A stretch of 64,000 nt of DNA from Rhynchopus sp. YZ270_cl-10 (lineage: Eukaryota; Euglenozoa; Diplonemea; Diplonemida; Diplonemidae): NCBI GenBank assembly GCA_964035575.1, contig OZ037889.1, positions 744,001 through 808,000 on the forward strand. Reading direction: 5' to 3'. The position numbers were made by a program, and so were the translations under genes. The notes beneath the pieces were generated by a model, which saw only the letters and a program-made list of their open reading frames with translations, searched no databases and was not told the origin of the DNA. Each line of letters begins with the position of its first letter. Position 1 is the first letter of the stretch. Positions 10,309-23,800 of the stretch are shown in pieces.

Positions 10309-13300
10309 CGAAATTTTTTGACTTAACACTGCTTGTGCTTAGAAAACCCGAATTTTTTACCCTTCAAAATTGCATTTGAGGAACTCACAACGCGTCAAAA
10401 CGAAAAGGTCGTTTTTGGCACTTTTAAAACCGGGCTCCGCTGAGTTCACCATATTTTTGCTCGATTTATTTAGTGGAGTAACTAATTAGTAATCGTATTC
10501 TCGGACAAAAATTCGGGACGAGGTGTTAGATAATCCCCCTGTATTTTACTAAGGGAAAATCCCTAGTAAAATACAGGCAAAAATCCAGGTAAAAATCACT
10601 TTGTCTCGATTTTTTAGTAAAAATACAGGGTGCAACGAAACCAGAAAAAAACTTCGCCAATGGACGTTTCTGGGTTCCGAGCTTTTAACGCAAAAAAAAC
10701 CTATTTTTTTTTCGCGAAATTTTTTGACTTAACACTGCTTGTGCTTAGAAAACCCGAATTTTTTACCCTTCAAAATTGCATTTGAGGAACTCACAACGCG
10801 TCAAAACGAAAAGGTCGTTTTTGGCACTTTTAAAACCGGGCTCCGCTGAGTTCACCATATTTTTGCTCGATTTATTTAGTGGAGTAACTAATTAGTAATC
10901 GTATTCTCGGACAAAAATTCGGGACGAGGTGTTAGATAATCCCCCTGTATTTTACTAAGGGAAAATCCCTAGTAAAATACAGGCAAAAATCCAGGTAAAA
11001 ATCACTTTGTCTCGATTTTTTAGTAAAAATACAGGGTGCAACGAAACCAGAAAAAAACTTCGCCAATGGACGTTTCTGGGTTCCGAGCTTTTAACGCAAA
11101 AAAAACCTATTTTTTTTTCGCGAAATTTTTTGACTTAACACTGCTTGTGCTTAGAAAACCCGAATTTTTTACCCTTCAAAATTGCATTTGAGGAACTCAC
11201 AACGCGTCAAAACGAAAAGGTCGTTTTTGGCACTTTTAAAACCGGGCTCCGCTGAGTTCACCATATTTTTGCTCGATTTATTTAGTGGAGTAACTAATTA
11301 GTAATCGTATTCTCGGACAAAAATTCGGGACGAGGTGTTAGATAATCCCCCTGTATTTTACTAAGGGAAAATCCCTAGTAAAATACAGGCAAAAATCCAG
11401 GTAAAAATCACTTTGTCTCGATTTTTTAGTAAAAATACAGGGTGCAACGAAACCAGAAAAAAACTTCGCCAATGGACGTTTCTGGGTTCCGAGCTTTTAA
11501 CGCAAAAAAAACCTATTTTTTTTTCGCGAAATTTTTTGACTTAACACTGCTTGTGCTTAGAAAACCCGAATTTTTTACCCTTCAAAATTGCATTTGAGGA
11601 ACTCACAACGCGTCAAAACGAAAAGGTCGTTTTTGGCACTTTTAAAACCGGGCTCCGCTGAGTTCACCATATTTTTGCTCGATTTATTTAGTGGAGTAAC
11701 TAATTAGTAATCGTATTCTCGGACAAAAATTCGGGACGAGGTGTTAGATAATCCCCCTGTATTTTACTAAGGGAAAATCCCTAGTAAAATACAGGCAAAA
11801 ATCCAGGTAAAAATCACTTTGTCTCGATTTTTTAGTAAAAATACAGGGTGCAACGAAACCAGAAAAAAACTTCGCCAATGGACGTTTCTGGGTTCCGAGC
11901 TTTTAACGCAAAAAAAACCTATTTTTTTTTCGCGAAATTTTTTGACTTAACACTGCTTGTGCTTAGAAAACCCGAATTTTTTACCCTTCAAAATTGCATT
12001 TGAGGAACTCACAACGCGTCAAAACGAAAAGGTCGTTTTTGGCACTTTTAAAACCGGGCTCCGCTGAGTTCACCATATTTTTGCTCGATTTATTTAGTGG
12101 AGTAACTAATTAGTAATCGTATTCTCGGACAAAAATTCGGGACGAGGTGTTAGATAATCCCCCTGTATTTTACTAAGGGAAAATCCCTAGTAAAATACAG
12201 GCAAAAATCCAGGTAAAAATCACTTTGTCTCGATTTTTTAGTAAAAATACAGGGTGCAACGAAACCAGAAAAAAACTTCGCCAATGGACGTTTCTGGGTT
12301 CCGAGCTTTTAACGCAAAAAAAACCTATTTTTTTTTCGCGAAATTTTTTGACTTAACACTGCTTGTGCTTAGAAAACCCGAATTTTTTACCCTTCAAAAT
12401 TGCATTTGAGGAACTCACAACGCGTCAAAACGAAAAGGTCGTTTTTGGCACTTTTAAAACCGGGCTCCGCTGAGTTCACCATATTTTTGCTCGATTTATT
12501 TAGTGGAGTAACTAATTAGTAATCGTATTCTCGGACAAAAATTCGGGACGAGGTGTTAGATAATCCCCCTGTATTTTACTAAGGGAAAATCCCTAGTAAA
12601 ATACAGGCAAAAATCCAGGTAAAAATCACTTTGTCTCGATTTTTTAGTAAAAATACAGGGTGCAACGAAACCAGAAAAAAACTTCGCCAATGGACGTTTC
12701 TGGGTTCCGAGCTTTTAACGCAAAAAAAACCTATTTTTTTTTCGCGAAATTTTTTGACTTAACACTGCTTGTGCTTAGAAAACCCGAATTTTTTACCCTT
12801 CAAAATTGCATTTGAGGAACTCACAACGCGTCAAAACGAAAAGGTCGTTTTTGGCACTTTTAAAACCGGGCTCCGCTGAGTTCACCATATTTTTGCTCGA
12901 TTTATTTAGTGGAGTAACTAATTAGTAATCGTATTCTCGGACAAAAATTCGGGACGAGGTGTTAGATAATCCCCCTGTATTTTACTAAGGGAAAATCCCT
13001 AGTAAAATACAGGCAAAAATCCAGGTAAAAATCACTTTGTCTCGATTTTTTAGTAAAAATACAGGGTGCAACGAAACCAGAAAAAAACTTCGCCAATGGA
13101 CGTTTCTGGGTTCCGAGCTTTTAACGCAAAAAAAACCTATTTTTTTTTCGCGAAATTTTTTGACTTAACACTGCTTGTGCTTAGAAAACCCGAATTTTTT
13201 ACCCTTCAAAATTGCATTTGAGGAACTCACAACGCGTCAAAACGAAAAGGTCGTTTTTGGCACTTTTAAAACCGGGCTCCGCTGAGTTCACCATATTTTT

Positions 13301-15576
13301 GCTCGATTTATTTAGTGGAGTAACTAATTAGTAATCGTATTCTCGGACAAAAATTCGGGACGAGGTGTTAGATAATCCCCCTGTATTTTACTAAGGGAAA
13401 ATCCCTAGTAAAATACAGGCAAAAATCCAGGTAAAAATCACTTTGTCTCGATTTTTTAGTAAAAATACAGGGTGCAACGAAACCAGAAAAAAACTTCGCC
13501 AATGGACGTTTCTGGGTTCCGAGCTTTTAACGCAAAAAAAACCTATTTTTTTTTCGCGAAATTTTTTGACTTAACACTGCTTGTGCTTAGAAAACCCGAA
13601 TTTTTTACCCTTCAAAATTGCATTTGAGGAACTCACAACGCGTCAAAACGAAAAGGTCGTTTTTGGCACTTTTAAAACCGGGCTCCGCTGAGTTCACCAT
13701 ATTTTTGCTCGATTTATTTAGTGGAGTAACTAATTAGTAATCGTATTCTCGGACAAAAATTCGGGACGAGGTGTTAGATAATCCCCCTGTATTTTACTAA
13801 GGGAAAATCCCTAGTAAAATACAGGCAAAAATCCAGGTAAAAATCACTTTGTCTCGATTTTTTAGTAAAAATACAGGGTGCAACGAAACCAGAAAAAAAC
13901 TTCGCCAATGGACGTTTCTGGGTTCCGAGCTTTTAACGCAAAAAAAACCTATTTTTTTTTCGCGAAATTTTTTGACTTAACACTGCTTGTGCTTAGAAAA
14001 CCCGAATTTTTTACCCTTCAAAATTGCATTTGAGGAACTCACAACGCGTCAAAACGAAAAGGTCGTTTTTGGCACTTTTAAAACCGGGCTCCGCTGAGTT
14101 CACCATATTTTTGCTCGATTTATTTAGTGGAGTAACTAATTAGTAATCGTATTCTCGGACAAAAATTCGGGACGAGGTGTTAGATAATCCCCCTGTATTT
14201 TACTAAGGGAAAATCCCTAGTAAAATACAGGCAAAAATCCAGGTAAAAATCACTTTGTCTCGATTTTTTAGTAAAAATACAGGGTGCAACGAAACCAGAA
14301 AAAAACTTCGCCAATGGACGTTTCTGGGTTCCGAGCTTTTAACGCAAAAAAAACCTATTTTTTTTTCGCGAAATTTTTTGACTTAACACTGCTTGTGCTT
14401 AGAAAACCCGAATTTTTTACCCTTCAAAATTGCATTTGAGGAACTCACAACGCGTCAAAACGAAAAGGTCGTTTTTGGCACTTTTAAAACCGGGCTCCGC
14501 TGAGTTCACCATATTTTTGCTCGATTTATTTAGTGGAGTAACTAATTAGTAATCGTATTCTCGGACAAAAATTCGGGACGAGGTGTTAGATAATCCCCCT
14601 GTATTTTACTAAGGGAAAATCCCTAGTAAAATACAGGCAAAAATCCAGGTAAAAATCACTTTGTCTCGATTTTTTAGTAAAAATACAGGGTGCAACGAAA
14701 CCAGAAAAAAACTTCGCCAATGGACGTTTCTGGGTTCCGAGCTTTTAACGCAAAAAAAACCTATTTTTTTTTCGCGAAATTTTTTGACTTAACACTGCTT
14801 GTGCTTAGAAAACCCGAATTTTTTACCCTTCAAAATTGCATTTGAGGAACTCACAACGCGTCAAAACGAAAAGGTCGTTTTTGGCACTTTTAAAACCGGG
14901 CTCCGCTGAGTTCACCATATTTTTGCTCGATTTATTTAGTGGAGTAACTAATTAGTAATCGTATTCTCGGACAAAAATTCGGGACGAGGTGTTAGATAAT
15001 CCCCCTGTATTTTACTAAGGGAAAATCCCTAGTAAAATACAGGCAAAAATCCAGGTAAAAATCACTTTGTCTCGATTTTTTAGTAAAAATACAGGGTGCA
15101 ACGAAACCAGAAAAAAACTTCGCCAATGGACGTTTCTGGGTTCCGAGCTTTTAACGCAAAAAAAACCTATTTTTTTTTCGCGAAATTTTTTGACTTAACA
15201 CTGCTTGTGCTTAGAAAACCCGAATTTTTTACCCTTCAAAATTGCATTTGAGGAACTCACAACGCGTCAAAACGAAAAGGTCGTTTTTGGCACTTTTAAA
15301 ACCGGGCTCCGCTGAGTTCACCATATTTTTGCTCGATTTATTTAGTGGAGTAACTAATTAGTAATCGTATTCTCGGACAAAAATTCGGGACGAGGTGTTA
15401 GATAATCCCCCTGTATTTTACTAAGGGAAAATCCCTAGTAAAATACAGGCAAAAATCCAGGTAAAAATCACTTTGTCTCGATTTTTTAGTAAAAATACAG
15501 GGTGCAACGAAACCAGAAAAAAACTTCGCCAATGGACGTTTCTGGGTTCCGAGCTTTTAACGCAAAAAAAACCTAT
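10308..15576. repeat. 406-bp satellite, block 1, about 13 copies
   Basis: The period is exactly 406 bp, measured from successive GCGAAATTTTTTGACTTAAC sites (10308, 10714, 11120 and onward). Copies look identical base for base wherever I compared them. The unit is A/T-rich, has no long open frame, and contains a hairpin of 17-bp arms. The block begins at the GC-rich hairpins and ends inside the T-run of the last unit, where cassette A is inserted. Such homogeneity means recent amplification or strong gene conversion; an assembly artefact in copy number is also possible. Confidence 0.97.
10539..10576. repeat. Hairpin inside each satellite unit (first copy shown)
   Basis: The arms CTGTATTTTACTAAGGGA and TCCCTAGTAAAATACAG are complementary with one extra A, around a loop of about three A. 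The same hairpin recurs every 406 bp through both satellite blocks, so it could extrude as a regularly spaced cruciform. Confidence 0.85.
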
Positions 15577-15768
15577 TTTGTTTTCGTAACGCCTACCTCT
15601 TTAACCTTTTGTTTGCTTGATTGAGCTTACCGAATCGCTCAACTGCGATGGGAAAAATCGTGCGTGTTTTGATCTCGTCACTGAAATTCTTTCAGATGAA
15701 ATTTCGAGATCTGAACCGCTACGATAATTTGAGAAATCCAGAAAGCTTCAGAGATAATGAAATCCCCA
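15576..15768 (+). repeat. Left end of cassette A
   Basis: These 193 bp, from TTTTGTTTTCGTAACGCC to AATGAAATCCCCA, are identical as far as I can read to 17355-17547 at the start of cassette B. Similarity stops abruptly at the inner edge. Confidence 0.95.
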
Positions 15769-17187
15769 GGGTGGGCGCGAAAACATAATCATATAAGGTA
15801 ATGAAGCTGGTTATCCATGAAATGTTTGAATCTAGAGAACCTTGACACATCGAACAGCGTGTCCCGCCGGCCCTAATCCGTATGAGCGCAGTTGGGGGGG
15901 GGGGACCTCCGTGAGAATGTCCTGCAGAGGACTCTTCACTGCTCCGGAGCAGGAAGACGTCCGACAGTACATAGCGAACCTGGAGCCGTGAAGAGATGGA
16001 TTTCGATAGCCACGTGACCAATATAAACTTGCGGCACTTCAAGGAACTACTGTGGTCATGGCAAACTCAGCCAGGGCCGCAATCCTGTTCAAGGGTTCGT
16101 ACATGCCAGCGTCTGCGAACCTCTCAAGACGTGATATAGACAGAGAGTTGTTCGTTTTCTATGAGACCTGTCCAAAGGCAAGTAAATACGACGCATGCGA
16201 CAGCTCACCGTAGTCCTTTCACGTATTGGTGAGCCTCTTTCCAAAGAAGCAGCCACAACCCTGCGCCTCTTCGCCATACCGTTTATCCAAGATCGCAGAC
16301 AATGCCTATCTAAACCCTCTGGCGATACATTGCCCTTGCACGTCGTAGATGTGGTCGATCCGCAAACTTGAAGTGACGCATCTCGGGGAGGAGCGCAAGC
16401 CTACCGTCAGTAAGCAGCTAGTACACATAGCCTCGATGCAGCGCACTTCCTGGTAGATCGTGATAAGGACGGCCCGCTCAGTGGTGGCAGCGATGTACAG
16501 CACAAATCCCTACAACCGACTGCCACACATTCCCAAGCTACGGCGGAAAAAGTGCCTGTCTCTTATCCATGCACCCTAGATGAACGCGCCATCTCTACAG
16601 CAGCAGCAGCGTCCTACACCTTCAGCGACATGTAGAATCGTGCACACGGATCCGCTTCTCTTTGAGACGCTCCGCGCTGAAGACACCCGCAGGGCAGCCA
16701 ATCGTAGCGAAAACTGCGGTGTGCACCTTCAGCTCCTCGCGATGACGACCAGACGTAAACGAGGATGGACAACGCGGTGTACATCGTCACCATGAATACG
16801 CCCAGTGTGAACTACCTCTACGGGGCCAAACGGAGGTCTCCATCCAGACAGTCTGGCGCCCATCCAGCAGGTCAGCTAGTCAGTGTAGGCCAGGTGAAGA
16901 GGAAGACTTCTCCATGGAAGCAAGCGTAGTCGACAAAGTATATCACGCGCGTTCACTAGCTAGGTCAGCCGAGGAATGGGAGGATCCACGCGAAGACCAC
17001 TCCGAAGTGCGGGAGGGAATGTGCGGTACCGTGATGGCAGATAAGGAGAGGGCAGACACCACGAAATTACCCGGGAAGGATGTGCCCGTCAACGAAGGCA
17101 ACGCAGGCGTATCTGCACCACGAGAGTGCAGCGAAGAGAAACGTGAACCATGATACCGTAGAGAGTTACTCAGGTGTGGGTGGGCGG

Positions 17188-17355
17188 GAGAAATTTTTAA
17201 ATGTCATGGTCACGTTTTGCATAACATTGTAATCATATCACATGATTTGTGAGTCGGTTGCAGAAATCATCTCTCATGATTTCTGAATCGGTTGCAGAGT
17301 TGGCTAGCCGAAAACAAAAAGGCTGATATTTGGTTACACAAAATATAATCCTTCT
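17188..17355 (+). repeat. Right end of cassette A
   Basis: These 168 bp run from GAGAAATTTTTAAATGTCATGG to ATAATCCTTCT and match 20693-20860. They contain two nearby direct repeats of a CATGATTT...TCGGTTGCAGA phrase. Confidence 0.95.
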
Positions 17356-17547
17356 TTTGTTTTCGTAACGCCTACCTCTTTAACCTTTTGTTTGCTTGAT
17401 TGAGCTTACCGAATCGCTCAACTGCGATGGGAAAAATCGTGCGTGTTTTGATCTCGTCACTGAAATTCTTTCAGATGAAATTTCGAGATCTGAACCGCTA
17501 CGATAATTTGAGAAATCCAGAAAGCTTCAGAGATAATGAAATCCCCA
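17355..17547 (+). repeat. Left end of cassette B
   Basis: Second copy of the 193-bp left end. It abuts the right end of cassette A with only TTTT between the two elements. Confidence 0.95.
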
Positions 17548-18754
17548 ACGCAGATCTCTGGCTTTCATATCCCAACGCAGGTGAGGAGTTCATCGGAAGG
17601 ACGAGAACGACGGAGCAATGATGTCAGGGAGTCAGAAGAAGCAGCGGTATACGAGGGAGAAATCCGCACGGCAAGGGTCCGCGGCGTCCGTAACATAGGT
17701 ATCCAGCGTGTCGCACACGGACTCACGCAGCAGGTCTGTATCGTGCCATACGCATAAAAACACACACTCACAGGAGGCTACCACCGCCGTCGCGCACACT
17801 GAGAAGCATCGTTGAACCACGAATCCTCTGCTAGCAGACTTCTTGTTCGTCACGCAGAAGGCGATCGGCATAGAAGGAACCTTGCCCAGCGTCAGGTTCA
17901 TGAAGTGCCTTCACCGGCCCGCCCACAAGCGACCACAACCTCATTGCCGTTGTCAGACCGGAAAGTACGGAAGACTAAGCGGCGCCTCGCAATCCCACAC
18001 ACAGACACGACATCGGCACGGAGCCTCAACTAAGCGGCAAAAACACGGAGGCTCCTACCACATCGCCGCAATGTCCGTGCTGCCACCATACACAAGCAGG
18101 ATCGCTCTGGCGTCCAGGCGCGGCACTGAGCCACGCCGAAGCGTCGCAAGACATACCGGAAAGGCGAACTGGCAGGGGCAGGAACAGCAACATATCATAG
18201 ACACCCAACACCAGGTAGACAGCCCCCAAGAAGGAGGAGCATCCTGTCACAAGAACCCAGAGAACTCAGACTTGGACAGAGTTCATAGCACACACAGGCA
18301 GCTCGGCGAATAGAGAGAAATTCTTCTGAATCTCAAGCCACCCAGACACTCTTGGCTCGGCGAGGGTTCTACTCGCACAGATGGAAAAACAACTATGTGG
18401 AAGTTAAATACTCAAATAACCAAGACTCTCTTGGTTCGGACAGGGTCACACACCAACAGTCAGTCGGACGAACTGAGAGGAAGAATCCGAAGATACTATA
18501 CGACTCACAAACCATTCGGAAAACACTGCGTGGCTCAGATCAATGAAACGTGAAATGCAAAGAACTAGCGGCAGTGTGTCATTAAAGATCATAAGATGGA
18601 CGCAAGCCTCACACGCCTAGCCACCTACGACACAAGAGATCACACAACACTTAGACTCCTCAGACCCGACAGACGCAAAGGAGTACCGGAGAGAACGAGG
18701 CGAACAAGACGAGGCATAGTGGGAAGAGGAATAGATTGAAGACACCATCACAAA

Positions 18755-19420
18755 TCAAGCAGATCCTATTACACACGAACTCACGTAGCGGTATGCGTCG
18801 AGCCACACACAGGGAACATCGTACGCATAGTCGGCTATCACTGCCATCGCCACACTGAGAGGCGTCGTTGAAACCACCACCTGCTTCGCAGACAAGTACG
18901 GCCCGTAGAAGATGCACGGCACAGAAGGATCCTGCCCAGCATCAGGTTCATGCAGTGCCCTCACCGGCTCACTCACAAGCGACCACAGCCTCGTCAACCC
19001 GGAAACTGCGGAAGTCCAAGCGGCCATAATCCCGAACACAGACACACCACCGGCACGTAGCCTCAACTGAGCGTCGTGTCCGTACATCCACTGCGTAAGG
19101 TGCCTGGCCTCGTACCGGTCGATGCCTCCATACATCACTCTTGGCTGACGCAGAAAGATCCCAGCGGCACTACAGCACCTACAGCATCGCACTGGTGCTC
19201 GTCGCACGGGTGCACAGCACAGATGGAGCCGTACTTGGGGAAGGCGCACTCGGGGCAGCAGACGCATGCGTGTTGGGTACAGCAGGGGCAGACGTCGTAT
19301 TCCGTAGCCGGGTCGCGGGTGGTAGCGCAGCAGGATCCTCCACGTGCGTGGGTACGAAGATGCGCTGTTCCAGCCAAGGTATCGCACACCACATAGACAC
19401 CTCAGACCCGACAGATGCAA
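18755..19420 (-). pseudogene. Degenerate membrane/cysteine-rich coding module in cassette B
   Basis: One minus-strand frame of 221 codons gives a C-terminal part with two hydrophobic segments (around GVSVFGIMAAWTSAVSGL and VVVSTTPLSVAMAVIADYA). A different minus frame over 19135-19392 gives a strongly cysteine-rich stretch (CPCC, CVCCPEC, about 14 Cys in 85 residues). The two look like parts of one former membrane protein now in different frames. A related but more decayed copy of the hydrophobic part lies near 17650-18030. I do not recognise the family, and there is no sign that it is expressed. Confidence 0.4.
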
Positions 19421-19685
19421 CAGAGACAGGAAAGAACTCGGCGAACAAGACAGGCAAGGGAAGAAGAGGACTGAAGGTAGAAGACATACTCATGACCACA
19501 CACCCAGACGACCAAGAACCGCAAGGGGGACAGGCAGACCTGATCACCACGGTAGGAAAGGGTATACGACACACACAGAGGATAGAGGTACCACGGGCAG
19601 GACCGACCACACGGACAGAGTACAGAACGCATCGGCGCATGGTCAAGGACCGGCCCCCGAGAAACACACAGATCTTCAACGTTAC

Positions 19686-20013
19686 ACCTATGGATAGGCG
19701 GCGGGACTTATTTATACCAACGCTACACCTATGGATAGGCGGCGGGACTTATTTATACCAACGCTACACCTATGGATAGGCGGCGGGACTTATTTATACC
19801 AACGCTACACCTATGGATAGGCGGCGGGACTTATTTATACCAACGCTACACCTATGGATAGGCGGCGGGACTTATTTATACCAACGCTACACCTATGGAT
19901 AGGCGGCGGGAATTATTTATACCAACGCTACACCTATGGATAGGCGGCGGGACTTATTTATACCAACGCTACACCTATGGATAGGCGGCGGGAATTATTT
20001 ATACCAACGCTAC
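19686..20013. repeat. 41-bp minisatellite, 8 copies
   Basis: The unit begins ACCTATGGATAGGCGGCGGG and repeats eight times with a 41-bp period. Copies differ only at one position (GGACTT or GGAATT). It lies in cassette B between two of its modules. Confidence 0.93.
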
Positions 20014-20692
20014 CCGATACACACCACGTAACTAAGAGTAGGTACTCGAGAACTAAGCAGGCAGACAGACGCGCAAGGAAGAGCCCACCGGCAGGGAACA
20101 GTAGGTACTCGATGAAGCACTCATGAAAGGAAGGAGCTCGAGTACCCATATCTATTTACCAGATGAGAGATACATACCACAGACACCTCAGACACAACAA
20201 TTACGGAGAAGATGAGGCAAGCAAGACGACATAGAAGAGGAGGAGACTGGAGACACACAACACAGGGCACATAGAATCAGTCTGCAGAGGTTAACAAGAT
20301 AAACACAAGCCACACGTGTGTAGGCACCACCACAGCAAAGAAACACACAACACACAAAAACCCGTCACAGCCAGAAGAAGTCGTAGCACCCATGTCAAGG
20401 CACTCGTGAACCGCACCTGCGGTCAGAAAAACTGTTAGGAACCGTCTGATAAGGAAGACACCCATCAGGCAGCACACGTGCCATGACTCGGCAATAGAAC
20501 CCCAATCACACAGATAACTCAAACCAGAACACGCGCAGCAGACACCGGAGGAACAAAGCGAAGAGGATGGGGTGGGAGACGCCCAACCGCGAAATGGGAG
20601 GGGGGAGGCTTTCTTTCTTTCCTTGAGGAAGAGGGGAGGGGGGGTTGACTAGTCTCTACCACCTAGGCAAACCGTAGGATATACAAAACAGT

Positions 20693-20860
20693 GAGAAATT
20701 TTTAAATGTCATGGTCACGTTTTGCATAACATTGTAATCATATCACATGATTTGTGAGTCGGTTGCAGAAATCATCTCTCATGATTTCTGAATCGGTTGC
20801 AGAGTTGGCTAGCCGAAAACAAAAAGGCTGATATTTGGTTACACAAAATATAATCCTTCT
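20693..20860 (+). repeat. Right end of cassette B
   Basis: Second copy of the 168-bp right end. It joins directly to the T-run of the first unit of satellite block 2. Confidence 0.95.
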
Positions 20861-23800
20861 TTTTTTTTCGCGAAATTTTTTGACTTAACACTGCTTGTGC
20901 TTAGAAAACCCGAATTTTTTACCCTTCAAAATTGCATTTGAGGAACTCACAACGCGTCAAAACGAAAAGGTCGTTTTTGGCACTTTTAAAACCGGGCTCC
21001 GCTGAGTTCACCATATTTTTGCTCGATTTATTTAGTGGAGTAACTAATTAGTAATCGTATTCTCGGACAAAAATTCGGGACGAGGTGTTAGATAATCCCC
21101 CTGTATTTTACTAAGGGAAAATCCCTAGTAAAATACAGGCAAAAATCCAGGTAAAAATCACTTTGTCTCGATTTTTTAGTAAAAATACAGGGTGCAACGA
21201 AACCAGAAAAAAACTTCGCCAATGGACGTTTCTGGGTTCCGAGCTTTTAACGCAAAAAAAACCTATTTTTTTTTCGCGAAATTTTTTGACTTAACACTGC
21301 TTGTGCTTAGAAAACCCGAATTTTTTACCCTTCAAAATTGCATTTGAGGAACTCACAACGCGTCAAAACGAAAAGGTCGTTTTTGGCACTTTTAAAACCG
21401 GGCTCCGCTGAGTTCACCATATTTTTGCTCGATTTATTTAGTGGAGTAACTAATTAGTAATCGTATTCTCGGACAAAAATTCGGGACGAGGTGTTAGATA
21501 ATCCCCCTGTATTTTACTAAGGGAAAATCCCTAGTAAAATACAGGCAAAAATCCAGGTAAAAATCACTTTGTCTCGATTTTTTAGTAAAAATACAGGGTG
21601 CAACGAAACCAGAAAAAAACTTCGCCAATGGACGTTTCTGGGTTCCGAGCTTTTAACGCAAAAAAAACCTATTTTTTTTTCGCGAAATTTTTTGACTTAA
21701 CACTGCTTGTGCTTAGAAAACCCGAATTTTTTACCCTTCAAAATTGCATTTGAGGAACTCACAACGCGTCAAAACGAAAAGGTCGTTTTTGGCACTTTTA
21801 AAACCGGGCTCCGCTGAGTTCACCATATTTTTGCTCGATTTATTTAGTGGAGTAACTAATTAGTAATCGTATTCTCGGACAAAAATTCGGGACGAGGTGT
21901 TAGATAATCCCCCTGTATTTTACTAAGGGAAAATCCCTAGTAAAATACAGGCAAAAATCCAGGTAAAAATCACTTTGTCTCGATTTTTTAGTAAAAATAC
22001 AGGGTGCAACGAAACCAGAAAAAAACTTCGCCAATGGACGTTTCTGGGTTCCGAGCTTTTAACGCAAAAAAAACCTATTTTTTTTTCGCGAAATTTTTTG
22101 ACTTAACACTGCTTGTGCTTAGAAAACCCGAATTTTTTACCCTTCAAAATTGCATTTGAGGAACTCACAACGCGTCAAAACGAAAAGGTCGTTTTTGGCA
22201 CTTTTAAAACCGGGCTCCGCTGAGTTCACCATATTTTTGCTCGATTTATTTAGTGGAGTAACTAATTAGTAATCGTATTCTCGGACAAAAATTCGGGACG
22301 AGGTGTTAGATAATCCCCCTGTATTTTACTAAGGGAAAATCCCTAGTAAAATACAGGCAAAAATCCAGGTAAAAATCACTTTGTCTCGATTTTTTAGTAA
22401 AAATACAGGGTGCAACGAAACCAGAAAAAAACTTCGCCAATGGACGTTTCTGGGTTCCGAGCTTTTAACGCAAAAAAAACCTATTTTTTTTTCGCGAAAT
22501 TTTTTGACTTAACACTGCTTGTGCTTAGAAAACCCGAATTTTTTACCCTTCAAAATTGCATTTGAGGAACTCACAACGCGTCAAAACGAAAAGGTCGTTT
22601 TTGGCACTTTTAAAACCGGGCTCCGCTGAGTTCACCATATTTTTGCTCGATTTATTTAGTGGAGTAACTAATTAGTAATCGTATTCTCGGACAAAAATTC
22701 GGGACGAGGTGTTAGATAATCCCCCTGTATTTTACTAAGGGAAAATCCCTAGTAAAATACAGGCAAAAATCCAGGTAAAAATCACTTTGTCTCGATTTTT
22801 TAGTAAAAATACAGGGTGCAACGAAACCAGAAAAAAACTTCGCCAATGGACGTTTCTGGGTTCCGAGCTTTTAACGCAAAAAAAACCTATTTTTTTTTCG
22901 CGAAATTTTTTGACTTAACACTGCTTGTGCTTAGAAAACCCGAATTTTTTACCCTTCAAAATTGCATTTGAGGAACTCACAACGCGTCAAAACGAAAAGG
23001 TCGTTTTTGGCACTTTTAAAACCGGGCTCCGCTGAGTTCACCATATTTTTGCTCGATTTATTTAGTGGAGTAACTAATTAGTAATCGTATTCTCGGACAA
23101 AAATTCGGGACGAGGTGTTAGATAATCCCCCTGTATTTTACTAAGGGAAAATCCCTAGTAAAATACAGGCAAAAATCCAGGTAAAAATCACTTTGTCTCG
23201 ATTTTTTAGTAAAAATACAGGGTGCAACGAAACCAGAAAAAAACTTCGCCAATGGACGTTTCTGGGTTCCGAGCTTTTAACGCAAAAAAAACCTATTTTT
23301 TTTTCGCGAAATTTTTTGACTTAACACTGCTTGTGCTTAGAAAACCCGAATTTTTTACCCTTCAAAATTGCATTTGAGGAACTCACAACGCGTCAAAACG
23401 AAAAGGTCGTTTTTGGCACTTTTAAAACCGGGCTCCGCTGAGTTCACCATATTTTTGCTCGATTTATTTAGTGGAGTAACTAATTAGTAATCGTATTCTC
23501 GGACAAAAATTCGGGACGAGGTGTTAGATAATCCCCCTGTATTTTACTAAGGGAAAATCCCTAGTAAAATACAGGCAAAAATCCAGGTAAAAATCACTTT
23601 GTCTCGATTTTTTAGTAAAAATACAGGGTGCAACGAAACCAGAAAAAAACTTCGCCAATGGACGTTTCTGGGTTCCGAGCTTTTAACGCAAAAAAAACCT
23701 ATTTTTTTTTCGCGAAATTTTTTGACTTAACACTGCTTGTGCTTAGAAAACCCGAATTTTTTACCCTTCAAAATTGCATTTGAGGAACTCACAACGCGTC

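Larger units (their letters stand above)
15576..17355. mobile_element. Cassette A: conserved ends, unrelated interior
   Basis: This 1.78-kb segment sits in the T-run of a satellite unit. It starts with the 193-bp left end and finishes with the 168-bp right end that also bound cassette B. TTTT is present at its left edge, at the A/B junction and at the right edge of B, as if it were the target. The interior (15769-17187) has higher GC than the satellite and only short open frames on both strands (107 codons at most). Fragments such as a minus-strand hydrophobic stretch near 16310-16500 suggest decayed membrane-protein coding. No transposase or reverse transcriptase is visible, so it would be non-autonomous or decayed. 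Insertion is inferred from the structure. Confidence 0.65.
17355..20860. mobile_element. Cassette B: same ends, modular degenerate interior
   Basis: This 3.5-kb segment follows cassette A directly and has the same left (17355-17547) and right (20693-20860) ends. Its interior is unlike that of A. It contains at least two related coding-like stretches read on the minus strand (about 17700-18060 and 18790-19090), and three copies of a phrase with CAGACCCGACAGA and GGCGAACAAGAC (about 18652-18747, 19397-19494, 20181-20258), so it seems built from diverged tandem modules. An 8-copy minisatellite lies between the second and third. No mobility gene is recognisable. The name mobile element is an inference from the conserved ends and T-run position. 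Confidence 0.65.

Noticed and set aside
15576-20860. LTR retroelement made of two terminal repeats
   Set aside because: The two repeated ends differ from each other, occur as left-right pairs twice, and no reverse transcriptase, protease or integrase is visible.
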